Source of the DNA: Undaria pinnatifida
Taxonomy: Eukaryota; Sar; Phaeophyceae; Laminariales; Alariaceae
Assembly: GCA_012845835.1 (NCBI GenBank)
Contig: JABAKD010000003.1
Coordinates: forward strand, 4,680,870-4,744,869
Direction: 5' to 3'
Length of the DNA stretch: 64,000 nt
Shown: positions 41,050-51,560 of the stretch, in pieces
Position numbering within the stretch: the stretch's first letter is position 1
How the letters are laid out: the number at the start of each line of letters is the position of its first letter
Notes under the pieces: generated by a model
What the model was told of the DNA's origin: nothing
Seen by the model: only the letters and a program-made list of their open reading frames with translations
Database searches by the model: none
Made by a program: the position numbers and the translations under genes

Positions 41050-43260
41050 CTTGCCACTCCGCCCTTACCATGTTGTACGTCTCACGTTTTTGCGCCGTAC
41101 CTGTTCGCATGGAGGCCCCATGGTCAACGTGATGCTTCAAGCAGTAAGCCTGGAGGAGTTTGTCACCGTGTTCAACTACGAAGGCTTCAAGAAGGGTATG
41201 CCGTACCTTTTGCGTCTCCTTAAGCTCCTCGTCAATAAGAAGGCCTCCTTCGTCGTGGCGGATGGCGCATGTGTGGGCTTGCTGAAGCTCGGAATGTTTC
41301 GCTACCCGTGGCACGTACGATGTCGATGGTAGTGGGGAACGCATCATGTACCATGGCATGTTTGTTTCAAGTATTGCACATACTCTCCCAAGTAAACATC
41401 ATAATCCCGAGTATACTCGGAGGCTTGGTACTGCTAGCACTGGTACTATTGCAGTACTGGCGTATGAAATACTGCGAGTACCGGTGGTAGTATGAGCATT
41501 CTTGAAGGTCCTGCAATTACTGGGAGTTTGAGCAGTAAGATCTGCGAGTACCGGCTGTATCCGAAGTACGCAGACGCGATTTCGTGCAGTATTGTCTCTC
41601 GAACATCGTTCACTTTACTCCAAACGCTGAGAGTATCTGTGAAGTTTTGTTCCGACCAAGTACTGTTTTGTGTATAATCTGACCTGTTTTGTCCCAACGT
41701 GTCGTTGTATCTCCGTGCTCAAGTCCGGCTGCAGTGCTGCAGGATCATTGGCCTGAAGTGCGGGGCTCACCAGCATCGATCTCATCATCAAGAATATCGT
41801 CGGCATGCCTTGGGGACAGGCTACTGCGGCAACGTGAAGAAGTGCATCAAATTTATCAAGCATCACCAAAAGACTCCGGTGGTGTTCAAGGACAAGAGTA
41901 ACGGCCGAGGGCTGCTCCTCCCCAACGACACTCGGTTTGGCACCTCCTTCATTATGATTGAGCGTTTTTTTCTGTGAGTTCATTTCTTTGCCATTCGTTG
42001 CCTTCATTTTTTCATTGTATCAGAACTGAAAACTGCAAATAGCTCAGGTTCGTCTAACTACGGTCTTGAGTAGGCGACTATTGTTTTAGCTTGAATCGTC
42101 TGACTCAACTCTGTTCATGCTAACCTGCCCTGTGCACATACGACACGTATTCCATTGGGGCGTGCCGTTTAATCACGTTGCCTTCCTGCTCTACCGTTTT
42201 TCTCTTTATTCAAGCTCAAGCTGTCGTTGGTCTACACGGTGGTGGACGAACGCTTCACGGAGTACTTGTCCAGCACTCCCACGGAAGAATTACGGCGCGA
42301 GACTGGAAAGGAAGTCAAGCAGTTCATCTTGGACGACATCGACAAGGAAGGTGGTGCGTTGTTCGAGGCCCGCTTCTCCTTTCGTGTGGGTGAGCCACTC
42401 TTCAAACTTGTGCGACCCGCTGACGGGACGGAGCCCCAAGCGGCGCAGCTTTATTACAGGTTGAACGTCGTCGTCAACGACATGGAAGAAGCGGTTCGCA
42501 CCCAACCTGAGCTCGCCGCCGTCAGAATCGGCCTGAGTCGATCTTGCAGGTTTTGGAGTACCTCATAACCTACACGCACTCCGAAGTGTATGGCACTGCT
42601 TTCGCTCTGCACCCTGAGTACCACAGCGAAGATGCCGACGAGATGCCCCATCATGGACCTGCTGGCCATGGCTGAAAGGCTCTTGATCGACCACGACAAT
42701 GACCCTCAGGGGGGCATATTGCCTGCTCGCGACCTGGATGAAGGGGGGCCGGTAGGGAAATGCATCGCCCAGTTTGCGAGGTTCAAGGAGGGTGCTTTTG
42801 CGCGGGTAGGGTTTTTCTCGAGCTGGCAAGGTCTCTCACGGGGGCGGTGTGGTGGCGCACACTAGGCAAGATGATGGGTTTGCCGTAGCTGGCGTACGTG
42901 GCCGTTTGTGGTCTCTCGATGGTGCCAGCCGCTGCCGGGTGTAAGCGGAACTGGAGCCTGATGGGGGCGGTTACTGCCGGCAAGCACGCGCGCAGGAGCT
43001 CTGAAACCATGTCAAAGCTAGTTTTCATGCGCGCCAACCTTCAGTTGATGTACCGGCAGTACGTCCAGGGCAAGGAGGCGTACGAAGAGTCGGGACACGT
43101 GTGGGAGGACGACGACGACATGGAGGACGACGACGAAATGGACAACGACAAGGACATGCACGACGGCATTAGCGGGGGGGGCGACTTTGGCATAGAGGGC
43201 TACAGTGTGGGAGGCGGCAGTGGCGCAGGGGGGCGCGACGGGGCGGCAATGACATAAGGA
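41050..43260 (+). pseudogene. hAT-superfamily transposase, decayed, with candidate introns
   Basis: Pieces of a hAT transposase appear in order on the plus strand. 41119-41330 has MVNVMLQA, EGFKKGMPYLLRLLK, SFVVADGACVG and FRYPWHV (DUF659-like). 41740-41975 has IDLIIKNIVGMPWGQ, then KKCIKFIKHHQKTPVV and LLLPNDTRFGTSFIMIERF. 42212-42600 has VYTVVDERFTEYL, PLFKLVRPADG and TYTHSEVYGTAFALHPEY. 42920-43075 has a C-terminal dimerisation-like CKRNWSLMGAV ... MSKLVFMRANLQLM, then an Asp/Glu-rich tail. Between pieces lie intron-like stretches, e.g. GTGAGT at about 41975 to a CAAG acceptor near 42212, which does not restore frame exactly. Other breaks are frameshifts. No TIRs were found. Confidence 0.75.
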
Positions 43261-44384
43261 CAGAGGGAGGGAGCGGCAATGGCGTGTGGGGGAACGCCGT
43301 GGGCCCGAACATGTATGACGCGCGATTGGCAGTACACCGTGCAGTGTATACGAGTACGAACGTCTACTATTACTTGATTATTTTTGTTGCGTTTTTCAGC
43401 AGTGTAATGCACGAGTACTTGCCTGGTTTTCTTGCGTAAGTGGCCTGTTGGCTGCGCAGGATGAAGCATATTTCAGTGTCAATGTCAAGATCCTGAACTG
43501 GATGAGCTACCTCGACGATGTGGGGTGGTACACGCTTCTACTGCGCCTCCCGCTGTAAGATTGAAGGGCACTAATTAGTACTTTATTGGGTGATGTATCG
43601 GTAGAGAAAGCTAACCGAGTACCTGATGCCAAATATCTGGCATTTTTTCTGCCGGCTCAACTTGAATACGAGGAAGTCGTGATGTGCTCATCGGCAGGCG
43701 GAAGGACGACGGCTGGCGACAAAGCGAAGGCAACAATGCAACATTCAGCAGGTTAAAAAAATATGTATACCAACCAACTACGCACGTATATACCTGGTAC
43801 ATGCGACGTGCGTTCAGCAGCACCATGTGCTTATTTCGTAAGTGCCAAGGTCAAGAGCAATATGTTGTTGTTGTTGCTCGTTCGCGATGGACATTTTTGT
43901 TTATCATGGAGAATCTGTAGAAAACATATGATGGCCGTCTCCTGTCAATGTTTTCATGCGTACGCAGCTATGTACTGCCCTACTCCCTGCTCCCTGCGCC
44001 AGTACGGCAGCTGTACGTAGCTCAACTGCGATATTTACTGCTGCTGCAGATCTGAACGGATATTATTTATTTTTTGCGAAGAACGAAAAACACACAATAG
44101 ACAGTTTTTTTCTTGTTTTTTTGCACAAAAAACCAGTTTTCAAAAGTGTGATCAGGCGTTTTTGAAAAGGCGGGGGGGTTTCAATAGTGTCCTCTGTTTT
44201 TAGCTGTCAAGACTGTCTGTCAATGCATTTGCCTTGAAGCTGTCTGTCAAGGGGTAAAAGTGCTGTCTTCCGCCATATTTGCTCCATTACATTACCCCTT
44301 ACTAAAATGTGCACGCTGACGATATTTAGTCTAGATCTTTTGTGCTGATTGGTATCCGCTGATATTAAAAGGTATGTATATTTA
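43261..44384. other. No recognisable gene
   Basis: This is AT-leaning DNA after the hAT remnant. It has short frames only (a minus-strand 71-codon and plus-strand 78-85-codon frames around 43611-44020) and no motif. It could include 3' sequence of the hAT element. Confidence 0.4.
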
Positions 44385-44621
44385 AAAGCGTGTTATTATC
44401 GAGGCACGAGAAAACAAGGGTTTTGTATTACGGAAGAAGTTTGGGGGTTGTTGCACGTTGACCAATGTGATCAACGCGGGTGGTTACATGTACTAGTTCT
44501 GGTATAGAAAAGGGAATCTTGGATCAGTCTGTCTTGTTGCTGAATAGCAAGCGAAGCACGCAGATAAGAGAGAAGCATCGTCAGCGAGACAAGTTCAAGG
44601 TGTGATAGACTGGCTGATTTC
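44385..44621 (+). repeat. Split direct repeat A1
   Basis: A 237-bp repeat starting AAAGCGTGTTATTATCGAGG and ending GACTGGCTGATTTC. It matches 50085-50323 with scattered differences. It marks the left end of the element. Confidence 0.88.
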
Positions 44622-44746
44622 TGCTGCAAGTGAGCTTCGCTGCGACTGCTGCTGTGATACTTTGCTGGGACTGCCGTGGTGACTGCCGTGGTGATAATTC
44701 GCTGTGACTACTGCTGTAGCGTGCGCTGCGGGCTGTTTCTTCCACG

Positions 44747-45593
44747 GTGGGTGATTCGCCGGGTGCCGCGGCGCCTGCCGCCGCCAGCGCTGAGGCGGAG
44801 GATACCTTGGGTGCCCGGGCCGCCGCAGCTCTCGCGGGCTCCGGGTCCTTCTCCGGGGCGCCAGCGGTCGGTGCGGCCTTGCCTTCGGATGACTGGGCCG
44901 CGTGGGCCCGACGGGTTGAAGCCGAATTCGCGCTGGTCCATAAGCGCCTCGGCGACAATTTTGCCGAGTTATCGGCAATCGCCTCTTCCCCCCGCGAGGC
45001 AGCGGCTGCCTGTGCTGATCAGGTATCTAATCTAGACATCATGGTCCGACAGTTCATGGAGAACAACTCTGGTCGGGTAGCCTCCCGGACGACGGCGACG
45101 CTCAGGAACGGCAGCGCCAAAAAGCACAACATACCACCGAAATGGCCACTTGGAACAAGGTCAACACAGCTAGGAAGCTGTGGATTATTCGACGGCGTAC
45201 CTCCCCGAGCCTCGGGGACTCTCCCGCTGACCTGCAGTCGTTCGTAGGGGAGGTCATCCACGTGACAGCCAACGTCGCGTCCCGGCTTCGGTCTTTCAGT
45301 TCCTTTGACGTCGGGGCTTATGGGCCCCGCGTGGACGGGCCCATCGGGCACTCCCTAATAGTCGCTGACCGTCTCGACATCTTGAGATTGGCCGTCGTTG
45401 CGATTCTTTTTGTGGGTCTCTCGTCAGGGGTCGCCGACGATCTCCCCTGTCTGACGGGGGTCAACGCCCTCGGCGACGCGTCTACGGTGGCGGTCATGGG
45501 CTTACGTGCGCACACGTTCAACAACTACAATATGCTGTCCGTCCCCGAAGCGAATGCAGTGCTATGTGATTTGGTTAACCGCGACATCGCTTT
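44747..45593 (+). pseudogene. gag-like ORF1, first exon or part (DIRS-like element)
   Basis: A frame from ATG 44747 is Ala-rich (ARAAAALAGSGS...), then DDWAAWARRVEAEFALVHKR, a helical segment, to about 45120. It continues in the frame 45142-45597 (ATWNKVNTARKLWIIRRR ... FVGEVIHVTANVASRL ... VMGLRAHTFNNYNMLSVPEA). The shift between the two frames shows damage. The second frame stops with TAG at 45595-45597, directly at a splice-donor-like GTAGGT that would remove the stop. It probably encodes the RNA-binding structural protein. Confidence 0.6.
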
Positions 45594-45654
45594 GTAGGTG
45601 AGTGAGGTCATGCGTGCTGCGCAGCGGTCGTCCCCTGATGTTTCCCTCCCTCAG
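45594..45654 (+). other. Candidate 61-nt spliceosomal intron in ORF1
   Basis: Donor GTAGGTGAG at 45594 and acceptor TTCCCTCCCTCAG ending 45654. Removing it deletes the TAG stop and joins ...RDIA to WYGVRPPTHARF in the same frame (codon TT|C). An alternative donor, GTGAGT at 45598, would leave the stop in place. The frame match favours the first. Confidence 0.5.
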
Positions 45655-46087
45655 CTGGTACGGTGTTCGACCCCCCACCCATGCCCGCTTTCGTACGCAC
45701 TCTCTTATTTGTTGCGCCGTGGGGAAGATGCTCCGGCTCGTGCTCAGCAGCATCGGTTCCGGCGCAGACAGGCCCGCCAAGCGAAAGGCAACCGCTCCCA
45801 CCGCTGGGTCACCAGGGTCCACGGGAAAGGCCAATTCAAGTCTCCCACAGGCCTGCCGGATGTTCGCGGGCACCGGTAAATGCAACTGGTTTCCGTGTAA
45901 GTTCCTGCACGAGGCCCCCGCGGCCTCGGCATCATCGCCATCTCCACCCACTCGCAGGGAGGAAGGCGGTGAAAGCGTGGCGGCGGTGGGCGGAGGGTCG
46001 CGGGCGTTGCCGTTGCGGCTGGTCCTCCCGGCGGGGGGCAACAGGGGAGGCGAGGGGGGTAGAGGCGCTGGTTCTGGTTCTGGATGA
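45655..46087 (+). pseudogene. gag-like ORF1, second part with CCCH zinc finger
   Basis: The frame continues after the candidate intron through a basic stretch (ADRPAKRKATAPTAG) to CRMFAGTGKCNWFPCKFLH. This is a C-x8-C-x4-C-x3-H zinc finger of the RNA-binding CCCH type (nt about 45853-45909). It then enters a Ser/Pro/Gly-rich tail and stops at 46087. The finger supports a nucleocapsid-like function. Confidence 0.65.
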
Positions 46088-46790
46088 AGACACGGGCCCT
46101 GCCGCCAGGTTGGGCCAATCTTTGCGGGCGCAGCTGCAGCGCCGGCGGTGAATGTAGCGGCTGCGTCAACAATTGAGAGTGGCGGCCGCGTGTTGGGTCC
46201 AACCTCGACGGGCTCGGCGGCGGCGTTGGCGGTTGGTGGGGGGGTTGCGTCGACGGTCGACGTTGGCGGAACGCCGACCGTACCAGCAGCCCGCGGAGTC
46301 ACGGGCGGGTTGCGGGGGCGTGCGTTGGAGGCGCTGGCGGGCGACGGCGGCGTTGGGCGAGAGCGTGTACCCGTTGCTCCGGGATCCGTCAGTTGCGGGA
46401 ATAGAGGTGGCCATGGGGAGCGCGCGCGTGCGTGTACGTTAGTTTCGGCGCGCATTGTAGGACCGGGCTTATCGGTCGCGCGCGGAGATGCAGTTGGCCA
46501 TAGCGAACGTGTGCGACGTTTGGATTTATACTGGGGGTGCGGACACGGCTCGACCGACGGCCAGCGCGCGCACGCACAGTTGGATTCGGCGGTTGAGGCG
46601 TGGCGCGTCGCGCAGGATAGCGTAATGCGGTCGGTATCGTCAACAGGTTCCGCAAATCTCGATGTGGTTGCCAGCGCGGGGTCGTCTCTTTTGCGTGCCT
46701 GTGCCGGTAGTGTTAAATTGTTTACGTCCGCTGTCGGATCCGCTCGCATTGCCCCACATATTCATCCTCACATCGTTCGTCATTAGTTTG
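46088..46790 (+). other. Low-complexity spacer between ORF1 and RT
   Basis: This is a Gly/Ala/Val-rich open frame (46148-46786, 212 codons) with no recognised domain. The minus strand is equally open, so GC bias explains the openness. It could be a gag tail or the N-terminal part of the pol protein. Confidence 0.4.
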
Positions 46791-46792
46791 GT

Positions 46793-48085
46793 ACCGTCAA
46801 GAACTTCCCTTGTGTTGATCAGTTGCTCCGCGTTTTGGCACCTGGCTCCCCGGTGTGTGTTGCGCGGGGGGATAATCTGACTGCTGAGCTTGCATACGGT
46901 AACCACCCGAACGTCACCCCTTATGCCGTTGCTGTTCACCAACAAAGTATGCGCTGACATTGTGCCCGGTCGGACTTTGGTGTTTAAATTAAGTTCCGTG
47001 TCCGATATCCCGGGTTTACGTGTTTCGCCGTTGGCCGTCGTGATTAATCCTAAGTTTCGCATCATTCACGATCTCACGTTTGCACGCGCGGGCAGCCGTT
47101 CCAGCGTTAACGGCGATGCCGATTTTTCCTCCGCCCCCTCGTGCGAGCTCGGTCATGTGTTTCAGGATGTGTTGTTACGGGTGTTGTTTTTGCGGCAGTT
47201 GCACGGTCCCACAGCTAGAATCGCCCTCTGCCGCGTTGACGTGAAAGACGCTTATCGTCAAGTCTTAGTTGACCCTGTAGGGGCGCCGGGTTTTGGGTAT
47301 GCGGTGGGCGAATACGTAGTTTTGAATCTCCGCTTGCAATTCGGGTGGCGTAATAGTCCCGGGTTCTGGGGGCTGATGGCTTCTGCGCTGGAACATTCCC
47401 ACACCCACTCTACGTTTCAAGATGCGGCTGTTTCCCCACAAGGGGCGGCTGCTGTCGAACATGTGCGTCTTGCCCCGCCGCGAGGGAGTTCGGTTGCGTC
47501 CCTCCCTCACGATTGTCAAACCGTTTCCGGTGGCGGCGGCTACGCCGGGAGTCGTTTTTTCGTGCGGTACTACGTAGACAATGGCATTCTTGTTGAGGTT
47601 CAGTGGTGGCCGGATGGTCGTCGCTGTATGCGGTCTGTGCAGTCGTTGATGTCGGACCACTTCAATTGTTGGGCGTACGTGGCGTGTCCGACCCTCCTCT
47701 TTTGTCCGCCAGCAAAATAACTAACTGGCACACGGGTCTCGAACTGCTGGGCTGGGTAGTGGACACAGAGGCGCTTACCGTGACGTCGCCGCCACAAAAG
47801 CGCCTCAAGCTGCGATTTCTTTTAGCGGAGTGGCCCTCGACTCGCACCTATGCTTCAGCGAGGCGGCTGTCGCAATTGGCAGGCTTCCTCATTCACATCT
47901 CTTTTGCCGTGCGTCCTGGGTCTTTCTTTGTGCATCGTTTGTTGGCTTCGGTTTGGATGCCGCGCATCGCTGCCGGTGATCACTTCGCTGGCCGAACGGC
48001 CAATCCGGGACGGCGTGTTGCCCTTGGGCCCGAGTTCCATGCGGATCTCGAGTTCTGGCGGTGGTTTGCTGACAAAAGGTATTGA
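46793..48085 (+). pseudogene. Reverse transcriptase of DIRS-like element
   Basis: The segment begins near ELAYGNHPNVTPYAV and, after a frameshift, runs in frame 46890-47720: DIVPGRTLVF, LRVSPLAVVINPKFRIIHDL, RVDVKDAYRQVLVDP (first catalytic Asp), LQFGWRNSPGFWGLMASAL, and YYVDNGILVEV where YxDD reads YVDN. After another shift (47603-48085) the thumb follows: LLGWVVDTEALTV, PPQKRLKLRFLL, RRLSQLAGFLIHI. These are DIRS-type RT features. The altered second Asp and the frameshifts suggest loss of activity. Confidence 0.85.
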
Positions 48086-48707
48086 CGCGCGCGGCGGGGT
48101 GCTGTCGGCGCCGATGTATCATTTGCTGGAGCGCCCGGCACAACGTACGTTGTTCTCGGACGCGTCCAAAACCGCCGTCGGGGGATATTGTCTCGAAACC
48201 GGTGTTTACTGGCGCTATGATCTCACAGCCCAGGAACCGTCGCGGTTTTGCGGCTCGAGTAAGTTCGTCCGCGGCGTGGACGACTTATCTATCAACGTGC
48301 TCGAACGTTTGGGCATGGTTGTGTTGGCCTTTATCTTAGTGTCCTCGTGTGCCGATCGACCGTCAGCGACGGGAGATTGGGTTTTGTTGCGGGGAGACAA
48401 CGAGGCCGCCGTGCATTGGGTGCAGCGGTGTCGGGGGGGGCTGAAACCGCGTTCCGGTGCCCTCATGCACCTCCTCGGCGTTCTCGAAGTGTCATCTGGA
48501 TGGCATTTTAAGGCAACGAATGTGCGTGGTATCCACGACGCTGCCGCCGACGGTATCTCTCGCTGGGATCGCGGCTCCGTTCTCGATCATTTGCGCGCCG
48601 TTCGTCCCAACATCCCGTGGCGGGTTCGGGAAATTGGAACCATCGGCATTTCTCTATCTACTTCGGTGTTGGCCACGGACTCATGCGACACGCCGTTACG
48701 GCCTTGA
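48086..48707 (+). pseudogene. RNase H of DIRS-like element
   Basis: In frame 47850-48707 the RNase H core is clear: RTLFSDASKTAVGGY (Asp), INVLERLGMVVLAF (Glu), VLLRGDNEAAVHWV (Asp) and GIHDAAADGISRW (Asp). All four acidic positions are present. It follows RT after a one-base frame change near 48070. It stops at 48707, before the recombinase. Confidence 0.85.
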
Positions 48708-49774
48708 CTGAACGAGCTTATTAGAGGCATTTTGGAGCAAGGGTAGACTTTCGGGTACGTTCTGGTGTTCCCGTCTTTCTAGATCGCGGCATTGACGATA
48801 TGACCAACGAGTGGCATTTGTTTGAGTATGTAGCGTACGTGTTTGCTACCAAGAAACTGCGATCGGCGACCATCGAAAGCCATCTGTCGGCCATAAAGTT
48901 TTTTCATCGAATTTCACGCGGTTTTGAGCTCGACACAACTCACCCCGTCATCGCGAGCGCCCTCAAGGGTGCGGCACGCGCGCGAATGCCGACGTGGGTA
49001 ATCAGGCGACCGTGCGTCGGCCAGTGTCGTGGCCTATGTTGCTTGCTGGCGAAACTTTGATCCCTGCTTGGCGTAACGTGGGGCGCGTGTTATGGGTGGC
49101 GTTGTGTGCGTCGTTTTGTTTTTTGGCCCGCGCGTTCAAAACGTTTGCGGAAACCGGCCGCGTATCTGCGAAACGTATTGTTCACGGCGGGCAGACGTGG
49201 CTTTCTTTCGCTGTCCTGAAGGTACAGTTGGGGGTGGCGCAATGGTCGAGAGTCGACCGCGTCGAGGTTCAATTTCGTGGGTCTAAGGGCGACCAGTTGC
49301 GCAAAGGAGCGGTTATTTCGCGCGTTTGGGTGGGTTCATCGAGGCCCGTGGGGGCCGGTGGCGGTGCTGTCGATCTCATGCTCGAGTTGGTGTCTTGTTA
49401 TTCGTTTTTGCCGTCGTCGGCTCCCCTGGTGGCGTATGGCAGTGGTGGTGGCAGTTGTTCCATGTGGACGAAGCAACAAGCGTCGGTAGCCCTGCGAGAA
49501 GTGGTTGCGTTGGCGGCCGTGCGGGCGGATAAGTTTCCTTAGGATTGGGGATGCAACGCACTTGTCATCAGGGGGTGCCTCCCCGGAGACGTTGCACAAT
49601 GCCTATACGTCGTACGTTTGTAGCCACGGGAAGGATGCCAGCCGGGTAGAAAATTTAATGGCCCAGGAGGGGATGGGTAACGGGATCCAGCCGGGGGGCA
49701 TGGTACAGAGTGGGGGCAAGTTAACCCCATTCCAAAGCTGGAGGGGTAGACGTCGACGTAACTACTTCAGCTAA
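48708..49774 (+). pseudogene. Tyrosine recombinase of DIRS-like element
   Basis: Three pieces are in order. 48800-49000: the core-binding domain, EWHLFEYVAYVFATKKLRSA, TIESHLSAIKFFHR, HPVIASALKGAAR. 49000-49542: the catalytic half with FCFLARAFKTFAE (box I Arg), KIVHGGQ-like RIVHGGQTWLSF and FRGSKGDQLRKGAV. 49505-49774: FLRIGDATHLSSGGASPE (box II Arg; the preceding His is Phe) and YTSYVCSHGKDASRV with the candidate Tyr. Residues normally between the box II segment and the Tyr seem shortened. It would circularise or integrate element DNA. Frameshifts at about 49000 and 49520 break it. Confidence 0.82.
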
Positions 49775-49905
49775 TACGCAACCTTATCGTTTGTGCCAGG
49801 TGGATAGGAAAAAAATGTTGGATCTTGACGTGCGCATCCTAGGGGTACAGCAAAGGGGGTAGGGGAAGGACGCAATGCGTCCGTAAGCTGAGCCAAATGC
49901 CATTG

Positions 49906-50072
49906 TTGGAGGCTGGCGTCGAAAGCTCGACATTGCCAGTTGGGATGGAGCTTGACTCATGGTTACGGACGATAGCGTGGGGCTGCTGTTGGAGCAGCCC
50001 CGGGAGGCTGCCCCTCTCTCCGCCCCCCCGTGCTCCGAGCGGGGGGTGCGCAATAATATGATACAACTTCGA
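49906..50072 (+). repeat. Split direct repeat B1
   Basis: A 167-bp repeat, from TGGAGGCTGGCGTCGAAAGC to ATGATACAACTTCGA, matching 50977-51141 with few differences. It includes the self-complementary GGGGCTGCTGTTGGAGCAGCCCC. Confidence 0.88.
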
Positions 50073-50084
50073 CTAGCAAAATAC

Positions 50085-50323
50085 AAAGCGTATTATTATC
50101 GAGGCACGAGAAAATATGGGTTTCGTATATGTACGGAAGAAGTTTGGGGTTATTGCATGTTGACCAATGAGATCAACGCGGGCGATTACTTGTACTTGCC
50201 CAGGAATATCAAAGGGAACCTTGGATCAGTCTGTCTGGTTGCTGACTGGCAAGCGAAGCACGCAGATAAGAGAGAAGCATCGTCAGCGAGACAGGTTCAA
50301 GGTGTGATAGACTGGCTGATTTC
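50085..50323 (+). repeat. Split direct repeat A2
   Basis: A 239-bp match to A1, 12 bp after B1. The frame 49959-50411 reads through B1 into A2 and gives a protein-like peptide (YKAYYYRGTRKYGFRICTEE). The A1 copy of the same sequence is frame-disrupted, so I treat it as repeat. Confidence 0.85.
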
Positions 50324-50976
50324 CCATCCAACCGCCCGTGCTTTTGAGGGAGTCAGTGGAGGGGAAATGAGGCGGTCGCAGCAACGGGGGCAGAGTGTCT
50401 GTTGCTGTTAGCTGCACGTACCTAGGGGGCGGTATGCAGCCGCCCGGGTGTCGTAGGTTGCGCGTTTGGTTTTTATTTTATGTGTGGTGCTCAGAGTTCT
50501 TGTTTGCGTCATCCGAGTGGCGCGCGCACGTCTCCAGCCTGGAGGTGCTGTGCGCCCTTTTTTTCCGCCGGGAAGCTGCATTGTGCAATGCAGGTGTTGG
50601 TGCGATGTGGGTTTGCTTTCCGTGCTTCGCGAACGTGCACGCATGTTTCCACGCTGGAGGCTCGTCCGTTCTTCCTCGTATGGAATTTGCACTACTATAT
50701 TGTGCAGATGTTGTGTGATGACGGATGCTAATGAGCAGGCGCATTGGTTTGGTCCCACACTTAGCTCGGTATTAGCGCAATCTGAAACTGCAGGAAAGAG
50801 AGTTGTCCGTAATAGTGCGGCTTGGCCGCGGAGTACATATAACATGTATACTGGTGACATGAATATACTATGGGTACTCCTCTAGTACACGATATTTGCG
50901 TTAGATGTGTCGGGTGTGTGCTTGTGCTTAGTACCGCGGTGAATTTGTATGTGTTTTTTTTTTCGAGTCTTTCAGG
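50324..50976. other. Unexplained segment between A2 and B2
   Basis: This 653-bp stretch has overlapping frames on both strands (up to 150 codons at 50408-50860) and no recognised domain. In a canonical split-repeat element A2 and B2 would be closer, so this may be an insertion. Confidence 0.4.
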
Positions 50977-51141
50977 TGGAGGCTGGCGTCGAAAGCTCGA
51001 CATTGCGAGTTGGGATGGAACTTGCCTCAGGGTAACGGACGATAACGTGGGGCTGTTGTTGGAGCAGCCCCGGGGGCCTGCCCCTCTCTCCGCCCCCCGT
51101 GCTCCGAGCGGGGGGTGCGCAATAATATGATACAACTTCGA
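50977..51141 (+). repeat. Split direct repeat B2 (right end)
   Basis: A 165-bp match to B1, ending ATGATACAACTTCGA. It marks the right end of the element. The DNA beyond becomes AT-rich at once. Confidence 0.86.
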
Positions 51142-51560
51142 AGAAAGCGAAATTCATTTTTTTTTTTAGTTGGAACCGTGGATTCTAGGCTCACCGACTC
51201 TGATTTTTTTATATAATCTTTTTTAATATATTTTTTTTAATATATTTCATTACATTTTTTTGGGGGTGAGATTTTTTTATATTAGGGTGACAGCGTATTA
51301 CTTTAGAACCGTGGGTTCGAGGCTCACCGACTCCCGTTGTTTTTTAGGGTGAGACTTTTACATGTAAAATGTTGTGGTGACAGTATACTACTATACTTTT
51401 GTGTAATTATTACTTCAGTATATTTTATCGTTTTTATTTCATTTTATTTTATGTTAATATTTTTAGGGTGGAACTTTTACATGATATCTATTAGATCACT
51501 ACTACTACTGTCTTCATGCTCCCAATGTATACCAAAACCCGCCACTATATATAGTGAAAA
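51142..51560. other. AT-rich segment with repeated tRNA-like B-box phrases
   Basis: The phrase GGAACCGTGGATTCTAGGCTCACCGACTC at about 51172 recurs as AGAACCGTGGGTTCGAGGC at about 51304, and in part at 52100. GGGTTCGAGGC resembles a pol III B box, but no A box or cloverleaf is evident. Otherwise T-rich, with no gene. Confidence 0.4.

Larger units (their letters stand above)
44385..51141 (+). mobile_element. DIRS/PAT-Ngaro-like tyrosine-recombinase retrotransposon
   Basis: A 6.76-kb element with split direct repeats: A1 44385-44621, coding region, B1 49906-50072, A2 50085-50323, B2 50977-51141. Genes in order are a gag-like ORF with a CCCH finger, reverse transcriptase, RNase H and tyrosine recombinase. 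This arrangement (A1-ORFs-B1-A2-B2) is the one known for PAT/Ngaro-type members of the DIRS order, which integrate with a tyrosine recombinase and make no target duplication. The frames are interrupted, so this copy is probably inactive. A 653-bp stretch of unknown origin separates A2 from B2. Confidence 0.85.

Noticed and set aside
45562-46749. 395-codon minus-strand frame
   Set aside because: It is antisense to the DIRS-like gag and spacer; Pro/Arg/Thr composition follows GC bias and there is no family motif.
49959-50411. 150-codon gene
   Set aside because: The frame spans terminal repeats B1 and A2 of the DIRS-like element, and the A1 copy of the same sequence is frame-broken.
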